Made by a program: the position numbers and the translations under genes | Part shown: positions 52,474 through 61,761 of the stretch, piece after piece | Layout of the letters: the number at the start of each line of letters is the position of its first letter | Numbering within the stretch: position 1 is the first letter of the stretch | NCBI RefSeq assembly: GCF_029626225.1 | Contig: NZ_JARUBP010000001.1 | Location: 2,790,001 to 2,854,000, forward strand | Origin: Asanoa sp. WMMD1127 | Lineage (GTDB): Bacteria > Actinomycetota > Actinomycetes > Mycobacteriales > Micromonosporaceae | DNA: 64,000 nucleotides | Reading direction: 5' to 3' | Notes under the pieces: model-generated | Told to the model about the DNA's origin: nothing | Seen by the model: the letters and a program-made list of their open reading frames with translations, nothing else | Database searches by the model: none

Positions 52474-53469
52474 GTGCTGCGGTTCTTCGTCAAGAAGGCG
52501 CTCCTCGCGGTCGCCACCCTGTTCACCGTCAGCGTGCTGACCTTCGGCCTGTTCTTCGCGGTGCCCAACAACCCGGCCGAGCTGATGTGCGGCAACCGCA
52601 AGACCTGCACCCAGCAGCAGCAGGAGAGCATCGCCCGCCGGATGGGCCTCGACAAGCCGGTGGTCCAGCAGTACGCCGACTTCATGGCCGGCATCGTCAA
52701 GGGCCGCACGTTCGGCGAGGGCGACGCGACCCGGGAATGCCCGGCGCCGTGCCTGGGCTACTCGTTCCGCAACGACGAGCCGGTCCGCGACATCATCGGC
52801 CGCACGCTGCCGGTGACGCTGTCGATCGTGTTCGGCGCCGCGGTGGTGTGGCTGCTGATCGGCGTCTCGGTCGGCATGATCTCCGCGCTGCGCCGGGGCA
52901 CGATCTTCGACCGGGGGGCGGTCGGGTTCTCGCTCACCGGCGCCTCGATGCCGATCCTGCTGTTCGGCCCGCTCCTGTTGATCATCTTCGTCTACGAGAC
53001 GGGTCTGCTCGGCTATCCGAGCTACACACCGATCACCGAGAACCCCGGCAAGTGGGCCGCGGCGATGCTGCTGCCCTGGCTGGCGCTCGGTTTCATCAAC
53101 TCCGCCAGCTACGCGCGGTTGGCCCGCGCGCAGATGCTGGAGACCCTGTCCGAGGACTTCGTGCGCACCGCGCGGGCCAAGGGCATGACCAAAATGCGGG
53201 TGTACGGGCGACACGCACTGCGGGCCGCGATCACGCCGATCGTCACGATCGCGGGCCTCGACCTGGGCACCTACCTCGGCGGCACGGTGGTGACGGAGAC
53301 CATCTTCGGCTTCACCGGGCTGGGCAAGGCATCGCTCAACGCGGCGATCAACCTCGACATGCCGCTCGTGATGGCGACGGTGCTGCTCGCCGCGCTGTTC
53401 ATCGTGGCGGCCAACTTCGTCGTCGACGTCCTCTATTCGTTCATCGACCCCAGAGTGCGACTGGCATAG
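52474..53469 (+). CDS. oligopeptide/dipeptide ABC transporter permease (DppB/OppB type)
   Basis: A 331-residue permease: first helix KKALLAVATLFTVSVLTFGLFF, six helices in all, and the EAA-type loop VRTARAKGMTKMRVYGRHALR. A periplasmic loop between helices 1 and 2 has three or more Cys (MCGNRKTC, CPAPC), unusual for the family and possibly disulfide-linked. Starts with GTG 52474, 9 bp after the first permease. An 18-bp perfect hairpin lies after its stop, before the binding-protein gene. Confidence 0.93.
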   Translation: MLRFFVKKALLAVATLFTVSVLTFGLFFAVPNNPAELMCGNRKTCTQQQQESIARRMGLDKPVVQQYADFMAGIVKGRTFGEGDATRECPAPCLGYSFRNDEPVRDIIGRTLPVTLSIVFGAAVVWLLIGVSVGMISALRRGTIFDRGAVGFSLTGASMPILLFGPLLLIIFVYETGLLGYPSYTPITENPGKWAAAMLLPWLALGFINSASYARLARAQMLETLSEDFVRTARAKGMTKMRVYGRHALRAAITPIVTIAGLDLGTYLGGTVVTETIFGFTGLGKASLNAAINLDMPLVMATVLLAALFIVAANFVVDVLYSFIDPRVRLA

Positions 53470-53472
53470 ACC

Positions 53473-53517
53473 TCACGGGCGCGTGTCGGCGTGGGCCGTG
53501 CCGACACGCGCCCGTGA
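53473..53517 (+). terminator. perfect 18-bp hairpin between permease and binding-protein genes
   Basis: TCACGGGCGCGTGTCGGC and its exact complement flank a 9-base loop, 3 bp after the permease stop. It should end most transcripts, so the binding-protein gene probably has its own promoter in the following 60 bp; alternatively it stabilises the 3' end of an mRNA that is processed here. Confidence 0.8.
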
Positions 53518-53595
53518 CCTGAAAGAAATGTTCGTCCTAAAGGCTCAGTGCGGAGGTTTCTTGCGAACCTCCGAGGGATTGGGAGGGAGTGACCG

Positions 53596-55359
53596 ATGCG
53601 TCCACCACGGACGTTGCGGCGGTTGACCGCCGCCACCGGCGCCGCGCTGCTGCTGGCGGCGACGCTGGCCGCCTGTTCGAAGAACACCGGCGAGTCCGGC
53701 GAAGAGAACCAGGATGTGGTCGAGAGGACCGGCGCCATCTCGACCGACCCCAAGGAGTCGCAGGGCCCCGCGCCCGAGGTCCAGGGCGCGACCAAGGGCG
53801 GCATACTGAAGATCATTCAGCAGGCCGACATGGAGCACATGGACCCGCAGCGGACCTACGTCGTCAACGCGATGGCGCTGCAGCACCTGATCGTCCGCAA
53901 CCTGACCCAGTTCCGTGAGGACGGCAAGGGCAAGCTGACGCTGGTCGGCGACCTCGCCGAGGACCCGGGCAAGGACGTCAACGGCGACTGCAAGACCTGG
54001 GAGTACACGCTCAAGAAGGGCGTGAAGTACGAGGACGGCACCGAGGTCAAGGCCTCCGACGTGGCCTACGGCATCGCCCGGTCGTTCGAGGAGACGATCG
54101 ACGGCGGCCCCACCTATGTCCAGGAGTGGCTGGCCGACAACCCGACCTACAACGAGGTCTACAAGGGCCCCTACACCTCCGGCAACACCAACGTGCCGGG
54201 CCTGACCGTCAACGGCGACTACGGTCTCAAGTTCGAGTTCAAGAACCCGCACTGCGACCTGCCGTTCGCGCTGAGCATGGGCACCTCGGTGCCGGTTCCG
54301 CCGGCCAAGGACACCAAGCTCGACTACGACAAGCGGATCTTCTCGTCCGGGCCGTACAAGATCAAGGAGTACGTCAAGGACAGCAAGATCGTCCTTGAGC
54401 GCAACGAGAACTGGGACGCCAACACCGACCCGATCCGGCACAACTACCTCGACGGCGTCGAGGTCGAGATCGGTCCGGACGACGCGGCGCAGACCGAGCG
54501 GGTCATCGCCGGCGGCGCCGACGCCAACGCGATCGCGTACGACAACGTGCCGCAGTCGCTGGTGAGCAAGGTGCAGGGCGACCCGGCGCTCAAGGAGCGG
54601 ACGATCGACACGCCGAACCTGTTCGTCTGGTACCTGGCCATCAACAACCAGAAGGTCACCGACATCAACGTCCGGCGCGCGATCGGCTGCGCGCTCGACA
54701 AGCAGGGCATCCTGCTGACCCAGGGCGGTGACGCGGCCGGCCGGTTGACCAACAACCTGCAGGCCGACACGACGATCGGCTACACCGAGATCGCCGACCC
54801 GACCGGCTGCGGCCCGACCGGCAACCCGGAGAAGGCCAAGGAGATGCTCGGCGGCAAGAAGATCAAGCTAGCCTTCATGTCGCGTGACACGGCCTTCGGC
54901 CAGCAGACCGCGCCGGTGCTCAAGGACAGCCTGGAGAAGGCCGGCTTCGAGGTCGTCGTCTCCTACATCGCGCAGCCGAACCACAACCCGACCGCGCGTA
55001 CGAAGGACAACCCGTACGACATCTACATCAGCAACTGGGGCGCGGACTGGCCGAGCGGCGCGTCCACGATTCCGGTGCTGTACGACGGTCGCAAGATCGG
55101 CCCGCAGGGCAACTCGAACGTGTCGTACTTCAACGCCGACGACGTCAACTCGGCCATCGACGCCGCGTCGGCGCTGCCGGCCGGCGAGGCGGGCGACGAC
55201 TGGGCCAACATCGAGAAGACCATCGTGGAGAAGTACTACCCGGTGGTCCCGATCTACCAGTCCAAGACCTTCCTGGTCATGGGCGACAAGGTCGGCGGGG
55301 TGTTCCACTCCGACTCGATCGGCACGACGGTCTACTACAACGCCCACATCAAGCAGTAA
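53596..55359 (+). CDS. peptide/nickel-type ABC transporter substrate-binding lipoprotein (family 5)
   Basis: A 587-residue secreted lipoprotein. Signal peptide with lipobox LAAC (Cys27), then a charged linker, and the SBP family-5 fold: GGILKIIQQADMEHMDPQRTY cut at Thr, KGVKYEDGTEVKASDVAYGI (SBP_bac_5 signature) and later VRRAIGCALDKQGIL. It should bind a peptide or similar solute for the two permeases upstream. A hairpin just upstream of the ribosome site (GGAGGTT...AACCTCC at 53552-53572) could affect expression. Confidence 0.93.
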   Translation: MRPPRTLRRLTAATGAALLLAATLAACSKNTGESGEENQDVVERTGAISTDPKESQGPAPEVQGATKGGILKIIQQADMEHMDPQRTYVVNAMALQHLIVRNLTQFREDGKGKLTLVGDLAEDPGKDVNGDCKTWEYTLKKGVKYEDGTEVKASDVAYGIARSFEETIDGGPTYVQEWLADNPTYNEVYKGPYTSGNTNVPGLTVNGDYGLKFEFKNPHCDLPFALSMGTSVPVPPAKDTKLDYDKRIFSSGPYKIKEYVKDSKIVLERNENWDANTDPIRHNYLDGVEVEIGPDDAAQTERVIAGGADANAIAYDNVPQSLVSKVQGDPALKERTIDTPNLFVWYLAINNQKVTDINVRRAIGCALDKQGILLTQGGDAAGRLTNNLQADTTIGYTEIADPTGCGPTGNPEKAKEMLGGKKIKLAFMSRDTAFGQQTAPVLKDSLEKAGFEVVVSYIAQPNHNPTARTKDNPYDIYISNWGADWPSGASTIPVLYDGRKIGPQGNSNVSYFNADDVNSAIDAASALPAGEAGDDWANIEKTIVEKYYPVVPIYQSKTFLVMGDKVGGVFHSDSIGTTVYYNAHIKQ

Positions 55360-55371
55360 CCGCCGTTGAGA

Positions 55372-55405
55372 GAAAGAGGGGCGTCCAGCCGGGCGCCCCT
55401 CTTTC
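55372..55405. terminator. bidirectional terminator after the binding-protein gene
   Basis: Perfect 12-bp stem GAAAGAGGGGCG / CGCCCCTCTTTC with a 10-base loop. The right arm reaches the stop codon of the convergent Fpg/Nei gene, so it serves both; on the plus strand the stem ends in CTTTC, the nearest thing to a T-run. Confidence 0.9.
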
Positions 55406-56207
55406 ACAACTTCTGGTCGACCGGACAGAACCAGGTCGTACGCCCGCCGTAGACGCCGTGGGCCATCGCCGCGCCGTCCCGCGGGCACCGGGCCTCCGGA
55501 CCGCGCAGCTTGAGCGTCGGCAGGGTGTGCACACCGCCGCCGGCGACCGAGGTGCGGATCGCGTAGCGGGTCGCCCGCAGCAGCGCCGCCACCTCGTCGG
55601 CGGTGAGCTCGTCGACCGGCTTGCCCGGGTGCACCTTGGCCCGCCAGAGGATGTCGTCGGCCAGCAGGTTGCCGATGCCGGCGACCGCGTGCTGGTCGAG
55701 CAGGCGGGCCTTGACCGGCGCGGTGCCGCGGCCCAGCATCCCGCGGAACTGGGCCGGCGTGATCTCGGTGGCGTCGGGGCCGAGCAGCTCGACCGGCGGG
55801 TCCAGCCGCACGCGGCCCAGCCGGCGCGGGTCCACCAGCATCAGCCGGCCGCCGTCGGCGAACATCAGCGCGAACCGCGCGTAGCGGTAGTCGCCCGCCG
55901 CCCGGCCGCGTTCCCAGTAGTCGCCGCCGTCGACCTCGGCGCCGTCCGGGTCGGCCACCACGATCTTGCCGGACATGCCGAGGTGGATGCCGAGGACCGG
56001 GCCGTCGCCGGACGTCTCGCACCACATGCTCTTGCCGCGGCGGTGCGCGACCGTCAGCCGGCGGCCGAGCAGCGCGGCCCGGATCTGCCCCGGCGGGTGC
56101 GGCCGGCAGACCCAGGTGTCGTGGTCGTCGACGTCGACGATCTCCCGGTCGAGCGCCGCCCGCGCGATCACCGACCGCGCGTTCTCGACCTCGGGAAGCT
56201 CCGGCAC
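55404..56207 (-). CDS. Fpg/Nei-family DNA glycosylase with altered zinc finger
   Basis: A 267-residue glycosylase/AP lyase. It begins VPELPEVENARSV: after removal of the start residue, Pro is the catalytic N-terminus, followed by the conserved Glu. The helix-two-turn-helix includes GIGNLLADDILWRAKVHPGKP cut at Pro. The C-terminal finger, normally two CxxC pairs, reads CPRD...CPVD: each second Cys is Asp. It repairs oxidised bases. Starts at GTG 56207, two bases after the stop of the S9-like gene on the same strand. Confidence 0.92.
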   Translation of the reverse strand: MPELPEVENARSVIARAALDREIVDVDDHDTWVCRPHPPGQIRAALLGRRLTVAHRRGKSMWCETSGDGPVLGIHLGMSGKIVVADPDGAEVDGGDYWERGRAAGDYRYARFALMFADGGRLMLVDPRRLGRVRLDPPVELLGPDATEITPAQFRGMLGRGTAPVKARLLDQHAVAGIGNLLADDILWRAKVHPGKPVDELTADEVAALLRATRYAIRTSVAGGGVHTLPTLKLRGPEARCPRDGAAMAHGVYGGRTTWFCPVDQKL

Positions 56208-56209
56208 TC

Positions 56210-58207
56210 TCAGACAGTACGGCGGAGGAAGTCGAGCTCGGCCGGCAGGCGGCGGGCCGGGTCGGCTTCGCGGAGCAGCTCGTGCGGGCGGTTGGTCCGC
56301 GTGAGCACCGTGGACAGCCGCTTGACCTGGTCGGACTCCTCCGGGTCGCCGGGGTCCGCCACGATCAGCAGCGGGCGGGCCGACGAGCGGTCGGTCGCCG
56401 GCTCGCCCGCGACCTCCAGCAGCGAGTGGTGCGCGTAGATCTCCGGGCCGTCGACCGGCTGACCGAGGTAACGCTCGGCGTAGGCCGTGCCGCACAGCGC
56501 CCAGTCGACGATCGGTCCCTCGGCCACCGCGCAGGTGAACACCTCGGGCCGGCGCAGCACCGCGAGCGTGGCCAACCAACCGCCGAACCGCCGGCCGCGC
56601 ACCGCGACCCGGGCGAGATCGAGGTCGGGGTGCTTGCCGCTGAGCGCGGCCAGCGCGTCGGCCTGGTCCGTGAGCATCACGTCGGCGAGCCGCCGGTGCA
56701 CGACCTTCTCGAACGACGGCGCGACGCCCGGCGTGCCCCGGTTGTCGACGGTGACCACCGCGAAGCCGTTGTCGGCCCACCACTGGCGCTCGATCCAGGC
56801 GCTCCGCTCGGCCCGCACCTCCTGGTGCCCCGGGCCGCCGTCGATGTCGAGCAGCACCGGCAGCCGGCGTCCGGCCACGTGCCCGGTCGGGTAGACCACG
56901 GCGGCCGGCAGCCGACGGTCGGTGACCCGCTCCAGCGCGGGGCGGGGCGTGGCCGGCGGTTCGGCCGAGCGCGGTTCGAGCCGCGCGACCTGGTGGTCGC
57001 CCTTCCAGACGGTCCACCGCGTGCCGGTGTGGTCCAGCGAGCGGGCGCCGATCACCAGCACGTCGCCGCCGACCGCGCCGGTGTGCCAGCCCGGAGCCGT
57101 GGTCAACCGGCGTGACTCGACGCCGCCACCGCCGATCGCCGTGCGTACGCGGAAGAGGTGTTGCTCGCTCGGCTCGCCGTCGCTCGCCTCGACCAGCAGG
57201 TCGGGAGAGCCGCCCGGCCCGGGCATCCGGCCCACCACCCGGCGCAGGTAGAGCGAGGGCGGGGTGAGCAGGGTGCCGTCGGCGAACAGGCAGCGGGCGT
57301 CGTAGCCGTCATGGGCGAGCTCGCCGCCGACCAGCACCCGGCCGTCGGGCAGGTGGCAGGGCGTGCCGGCGACCGGCTCCACCCAGCGCGGGTCGGCCAG
57401 CTCGGCATGCACCTGGGTCTCGCCGGTGCGCGGGTCGACGGCCAGCACCAGACCGTGCTGCTGCATCCGGCGCAGCACCGTGATCAGCGGACCGCCCTCG
57501 ACCCAGTCGACGGCGACCAGATAGGGATAGGTCTCCCGGTCCCAGTGCACGTCGACCCAGCCGCCGTCGAGGTCGAGCAGGTGCAGGCTCACCTCGGCGT
57601 TGGTGCCGCCGGCCAGGGGACGGGCGATGGTCACCGGTGGCTCGCCGACCTCGACCCGGGCGACCCGGGTGTCGTCGACGCGGGCGGCGAGCAGGGACTG
57701 CCCGTCCGGCGACCACCAGTAGCCGCGCCGCCGGTCGAAGTCGCGCCGGGCGACCTCCTCGGCGCGGCCCCAGCTCACCCGGGTGCCCTCGCCGGCCAGC
57801 AGCACGTCGCCGCCGTCGGGCTCGATCACCCGCAGCTCGCCGGCCGCGCTCAGGTAGGCGATCCGGGCCCCGGTCGGGTCCGGTCGGGCGTCGGTGACCG
57901 GGCCGCTCGCGGTCACCTCGGTGACGGCGCCGGTGCGCAGGTCGACCCGGCGGAGCGTGCCGTCGGTGACGAGGGCGGCGACCCGGCACTGTGGGTCGGC
58001 CGCGTACGCGTCGACGGGGCCGTCGGCGACCAGTCGCTCGGTCGCGCCGTCGGCCGACAGGTCGAGCGTCCAGAGCGCGTCGGTGGGATCCTCGGGGCCG
58101 GCGGAGCGCAGGAACAGCACTCGCGAACCGTCGACGGCGACGGTGACCTGGTGCGGCGCGCCACGGGTGAACAGTGCGGTCCGGGCTGCCAGCTCGGGAA
58201 ACTCCAC
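56210..58207 (-). CDS. S9 (prolyl oligopeptidase/DPP4)-like protein without catalytic Ser and His
   Basis: A 665-residue protein with an N-terminal beta-propeller (about residues 1-420; DPP IV N-terminal pattern YWWSPDGQSLLAARVDD) and a C-terminal alpha/beta-hydrolase domain. In active relatives the nucleophile lies in GxSxGG; here VAVRGRRFGGWLATLAV places Arg540 at the Ser position. The acid is kept (Asp621 in VADPGDPEES), but the His region near residue 650 (LREADPARRLP) has no His. It is intact and followed closely by the glycosylase gene. It is likely a pseudo-peptidase with a binding or regulatory role. Confidence 0.85.
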   Translation of the reverse strand: MEFPELAARTALFTRGAPHQVTVAVDGSRVLFLRSAGPEDPTDALWTLDLSADGATERLVADGPVDAYAADPQCRVAALVTDGTLRRVDLRTGAVTEVTASGPVTDARPDPTGARIAYLSAAGELRVIEPDGGDVLLAGEGTRVSWGRAEEVARRDFDRRRGYWWSPDGQSLLAARVDDTRVARVEVGEPPVTIARPLAGGTNAEVSLHLLDLDGGWVDVHWDRETYPYLVAVDWVEGGPLITVLRRMQQHGLVLAVDPRTGETQVHAELADPRWVEPVAGTPCHLPDGRVLVGGELAHDGYDARCLFADGTLLTPPSLYLRRVVGRMPGPGGSPDLLVEASDGEPSEQHLFRVRTAIGGGGVESRRLTTAPGWHTGAVGGDVLVIGARSLDHTGTRWTVWKGDHQVARLEPRSAEPPATPRPALERVTDRRLPAAVVYPTGHVAGRRLPVLLDIDGGPGHQEVRAERSAWIERQWWADNGFAVVTVDNRGTPGVAPSFEKVVHRRLADVMLTDQADALAALSGKHPDLDLARVAVRGRRFGGWLATLAVLRRPEVFTCAVAEGPIVDWALCGTAYAERYLGQPVDGPEIYAHHSLLEVAGEPATDRSSARPLLIVADPGDPEESDQVKRLSTVLTRTNRPHELLREADPARRLPAELDFLRRTV

Positions 58208-58285
58208 ATCCCGGATCGTATGGGGTCCAAGGGGCTGGTGAGAGTCGTTCCCGGAGGCCGCCGAAGACCCGCGTAGAGTGGCCCG

Positions 58286-59179
58286 GTGGCTCGACGACTA
58301 CTGCTGGTGCACGCCCATCCGGACGACGAGTCGATCAGCACCGGCGCGACGATGGCGCACTACGCCGCCCAGGGCGCACAGGTCACGTTGGTGACCTGCA
58401 CCCTCGGCGAAGAGGGCGAGATCTACGTTCCTGAGCTGGCGCTGCTCGCCGCCGCGGAGGCCGACCAGCTGGGCGGCTACCGGGTGGCCGAGCTGCGGGC
58501 CGCGTGCACCGCGCTCGGTGTCGCCGACGTCCGCTTCCTCGGCGGCGCCGGCCGCTACCGCGACTCCGGGATGATGGGCCTGCCGACCAACGACAACCCG
58601 CGCGCGTTCTGGCGGGCCGACCTCGACGAGGCCGCCGGCTACCTGGTCGAGGTGATGCGGGAGACCCGGCCGCAGGTCATGATCACGTACGACGAGCACG
58701 GCTTCTACGGGCACCCCGACCACATCCAGGCCCACCGGGTCGCGATGCGGGCCGCGGAGCTCGCCCGGGCCGAGGGCGTCGGGCCGCAGAAGATCTACTT
58801 CCTGGCGATGCCGAAGAGCGTGCTCGAGGCCGGGCTGCACGCGTTCGCCGACTCCGTGGGCAACCCCTTCGAGGGCGTCGAGAGCGCCGACGACTTCCCG
58901 TTCGGCACCGCCGACGACCAGATCGCCGCCCGGATCGACGGGACCGAGCAGCACGACGCCAAGGTGGTGGCGCTCAAGGCGCACGCCACCCAGATTCCCG
59001 ACTCGTCGTGGCTCTACGCGCTGGCCGGCGACTTCGGCAACGAGTTCATGGGCGTCGAATACTTCACGCTCGCGCTCGGCGAGCGCGGCCCCGGCGACGG
59101 GCCCAACGGCTGGGAGAGCGACCTGTTCGCCGGCATCGCCGCCGACGAGCCCGCCCCGGCGGAGGCCGGCTCGAGGTGA
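58286..59179 (+). CDS. mshB: mycothiol biosynthesis deacetylase MshB
   Basis: A 297-residue zinc deacetylase of the LmbE family (EC 3.5.1.103), which removes acetate from GlcNAc-inositol to make GlcN-Ins for mycothiol. The zinc/catalytic motif AHPDDE is at 10-15 and the second ligand region is [10 protein letters not shown] near 150. Starts at GTG 58286. Its stop overlaps the next gene (GTGA). The neighbours match the Rv1170-Rv1171 order of M. tuberculosis, supporting MshB rather than the paralogous Mca. Confidence 0.95.
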   Translation: MARRLLLVHAHPDDESISTGATMAHYAAQGAQVTLVTCTLGEEGEIYVPELALLAAAEADQLGGYRVAELRAACTALGVADVRFLGGAGRYRDSGMMGLPTNDNPRAFWRADLDEAAGYLVEVMRETRPQVMITYDEHGFYGHPDHIQAHRVAMRAAELARAEGVGPQKIYFLAMPKSVLEAGLHAFADSVGNPFEGVESADDFPFGTADDQIAARIDGTEQHDAKVVALKAHATQIPDSSWLYALAGDFGNEFMGVEYFTLALGERGPGDGPNGWESDLFAGIAADEPAPAEAGSR

Positions 59180-59643
59180 GCAGCGTGTCCAGCCCGACCG
59201 AGCACATGTCACCGGCGGAGCCGCCGGAGCCCGCGGCGCCGCGGCCGAGCCGCGACCGCGGTGTGGTGGCCGTGCTGCTGACCATCGCCGGCTTCCTGCT
59301 CACGCTGCTGCTGTCGGCGCTGACCGCTGTGCTCGAGCTGCTGCTGATCAGCGTGCGGATCGGCGGCCAGCTGATCGGCGTCTCGGCCGTGCTGGCCCTC
59401 GTCGGCAACCTGTTCGTCGGCTGGTTCGCCTACCGGTCCACCAAGAGCAAGTGGGCGGTCCTGCCGGCCGCCCTGATCTGGCTCGCGATCACCCTGCTGG
59501 CCGCCGGTCGGACTACAGAGGGTGACTATCTGATCACGTCGGATAACTGGGTGGGCTGGGCGATGATCGGCCTCGGGTCGCTGGCCTGGACCATCGTCGG
59601 CATCCGCCTTGTGTCTTCCCCACCTGCGAAAACGCTGTACTGA
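59176..59643 (+). CDS. polytopic membrane protein coupled to mshB (DUF6113-like)
   Basis: A 155-residue protein with a Pro/Ser-rich head of about 30 residues and four predicted membrane helices: [52 protein letters not shown] and [20 protein letters not shown] conserved small membrane protein follows mshB in many actinobacteria (Rv1171 in M. tuberculosis). The GTG start overlaps the mshB stop as GTGA, so it is translated with it. Its function is unknown. Confidence 0.75.
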   Translation: MSSVSSPTEHMSPAEPPEPAAPRPSRDRGVVAVLLTIAGFLLTLLLSALTAVLELLLISVRIGGQLIGVSAVLALVGNLFVGWFAYRSTKSKWAVLPAALIWLAITLLAAGRTTEGDYLITSDNWVGWAMIGLGSLAWTIVGIRLVSSPPAKTLY

Positions 59644-59817
59644 ACCCCGCGTTTCGGCAGCCTCACGGATGGTGAGCGGCGCCACCTGAGGGTGTCAGTC
59701 CCGAGATCTTTTCGTTACAGTCGGTGGCGGCCTGACAAGTCCGACAAATGCTTCTTGCGCTGATCTGTGCCCGCCAGCGGTCCAGGTGCCTCGGGAAGCA
59801 GAGCCTTGAGGGAATCC

Positions 59818-61719
59818 ATGCAGACCGCCCCCCAGAGCAAGAAGCGTCGCCGGCTAGCCGTCGGCGGCGCCCTGCTCACCCTGCTGCTGATCGCCATCGG
59901 CGTACTGGCCGGCTTCGCGTACAAGGGTGACGTCCCCCGCGGCACCTCCGTGCTCGGCGTCGACATCGGCGGCCTGAGCCGCTCGGCCGCCACCGCCCGC
60001 CTGCACAGCGGCCTCGACGGCCGGCCCGGGCTGGACAAGCCGATCACGGTGCACGTCGCCGGCGACGCCAGGTCGGTCGACGCCCAGGTCACCCCCGACC
60101 AGATCGGCCTCGCGGTGGACGTCGACGCGACCGTGGCCGCCGCGGCCGACGGTGGTCCGCACCTGTGGGGCGGCAACACCGTGACTCCTACGGTCAGCCT
60201 CGACAACGCCAAGCTCGACGCGGCCCTGCGGCCCACGGTCGAGCGGGCCACCTTCGACGCCGCCACCCCTGCGTCGATCACGTTCGACGGCGTCACCCCC
60301 AAGATCACCTACCCCTCGCCGGGCAAGGCCGTCGACCTGCCGAAGGCGGCCGACGCCGTCAAGTCCGGCTGGGTCGACTCGATCACGGCCGCGGGCGTCG
60401 CCGCCGGCGGGACCGTCCCCAGCCCCGGCCAGCCCGGCGCCACCAGCGTCTCGGTGCCGCTGGTCGAGGTCGACAACGCCAAGGGCCGCGCCGCGGTCGA
60501 CCAGCTGATGGACTCGCTGGTCGAGCCGGCCGTCGCCGCCCCGGTGACGGTGCACTCGCCCAAGGGCGACGTCAGCATCACGCCGGACATGATCGCCAAG
60601 AGCCTGAAGATCACCGGCGCCGCGGACGGCACGGTCACGCCGTCGGTCGACCCGGGCGCGCTGCGTACCGCCATGGGTCCGGCCATCTCCAAGATCGAGT
60701 CGTCGCCGCCGTCGGCGGTCAAGGGCGAGGGCGCCACCCAGCAGGTGCTGGTCAGCGCGGCCGGCGGCGAGTACGTCGACGGCGGCAAGCTCGCCACCGA
60801 CGTGCTCGGGGTGCTGCCCAAGAGCGGGCCGCGCACCGTCGACGCCACGCTGAACCCGGCGCCGGCCCAGGTCGCCGACGCCAACCTGGCGAAGATGGGC
60901 GTCAAGGAGAAGGTCTCGACGTTCACCACCAAGTTCACCGGTGGGCTCGACGAGCCGCGGGTGAAGAACATCGTCCAGGTCGCCAAGAAGGTCGACGGCG
61001 CGGTCGTGAAGCCCGGCGAGACGTTCTCGCTGAACGGCTACACGGGCTGGCGCGGCTACGAGCAGGGCTACGTCGACGCGCCCGTGATCGACAACAACAA
61101 GCTCGTGCCCGCGGTGGGCGGCGGCATCTCGCAGTTCACCACCACGCTGTTCAACGCCAGCTACTACGCCGGCCTGAAGGACGTGGAGCACAAGCCGCAC
61201 TCGTTCTACATCTCGCGCTACCCGTCGGTGATCGAGTCGACGATCTTCTGGCCGAACCTGGACCTCAAGTTCCAGAACACGACGCCGTACGGGATGTTGA
61301 TCGACACGTCGTACACCAACGACTCGATCACCGTCTCGATGTGGAGCACCAAGGTCTACGACAGCGTCAAGACCGAGTGGGGCCCCAAGCGCGACGTGAC
61401 CAAGCCTGAGAGCAAGACCCTGCCGGCCGGCCCGCAGTGCATCGCGACCTCGGGCAGCGACGGCTTCACGCAGGACGCCTACCGCGTCATCCACAAGGAC
61501 GGCAAAGAGGTGCAGCGCGAGAAGTTCAGCTGGCGCTACGATGCGGAACCGCGTTACGTCTGCGAGAAGCCGTCCGACGAGGCCAAGGCGACGACCGAGT
61601 CGCCCGACAGCCAGTCGGAGCAGCAGTCGACCGACGAGCCGGTCGCGCCGGTGACGCCACCGACCGACTCGGGCTCGGGCACGAGCTCCGGCTCGGGCTA
61701 CGGCGGCTGGGGCAACTGA
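59818..61719 (+). CDS. VanW family protein with peptidoglycan-binding repeats
   Basis: A 633-residue membrane-anchored protein. After a basic head and one helix (LAVGGALLTLLLIAIGVLAG) come two putative peptidoglycan-binding domains (YoaR type; about residues 40-330, GTSVLGVDIGGLSRSAATARL cut at Ala). The VanW domain (about 370-510) contains KPGETFSLNGYTGWRGYEQGY cut at Gly, and AVGGGISQFTTTLFNA. VanW is a companion of glycopeptide-resistance genes, but this form is a common actinobacterial envelope protein. The tail is Ser/Gly-rich. ATG 59818 follows GAGGGA. Confidence 0.9.
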   Translation: MQTAPQSKKRRRLAVGGALLTLLLIAIGVLAGFAYKGDVPRGTSVLGVDIGGLSRSAATARLHSGLDGRPGLDKPITVHVAGDARSVDAQVTPDQIGLAVDVDATVAAAADGGPHLWGGNTVTPTVSLDNAKLDAALRPTVERATFDAATPASITFDGVTPKITYPSPGKAVDLPKAADAVKSGWVDSITAAGVAAGGTVPSPGQPGATSVSVPLVEVDNAKGRAAVDQLMDSLVEPAVAAPVTVHSPKGDVSITPDMIAKSLKITGAADGTVTPSVDPGALRTAMGPAISKIESSPPSAVKGEGATQQVLVSAAGGEYVDGGKLATDVLGVLPKSGPRTVDATLNPAPAQVADANLAKMGVKEKVSTFTTKFTGGLDEPRVKNIVQVAKKVDGAVVKPGETFSLNGYTGWRGYEQGYVDAPVIDNNKLVPAVGGGISQFTTTLFNASYYAGLKDVEHKPHSFYISRYPSVIESTIFWPNLDLKFQNTTPYGMLIDTSYTNDSITVSMWSTKVYDSVKTEWGPKRDVTKPESKTLPAGPQCIATSGSDGFTQDAYRVIHKDGKEVQREKFSWRYDAEPRYVCEKPSDEAKATTESPDSQSEQQSTDEPVAPVTPPTDSGSGTSSGSGYGGWGN

Positions 61720-61761
61720 CGCCGACTTGACGCGAGCACGGCATCGCGTAGGAGGCGTTGG

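Noticed and set aside
59854-61494. 546-codon minus-strand frame opposite the VanW gene
   Set aside because: Shadow of the VanW coding strand; no start signal or recognisable domain.
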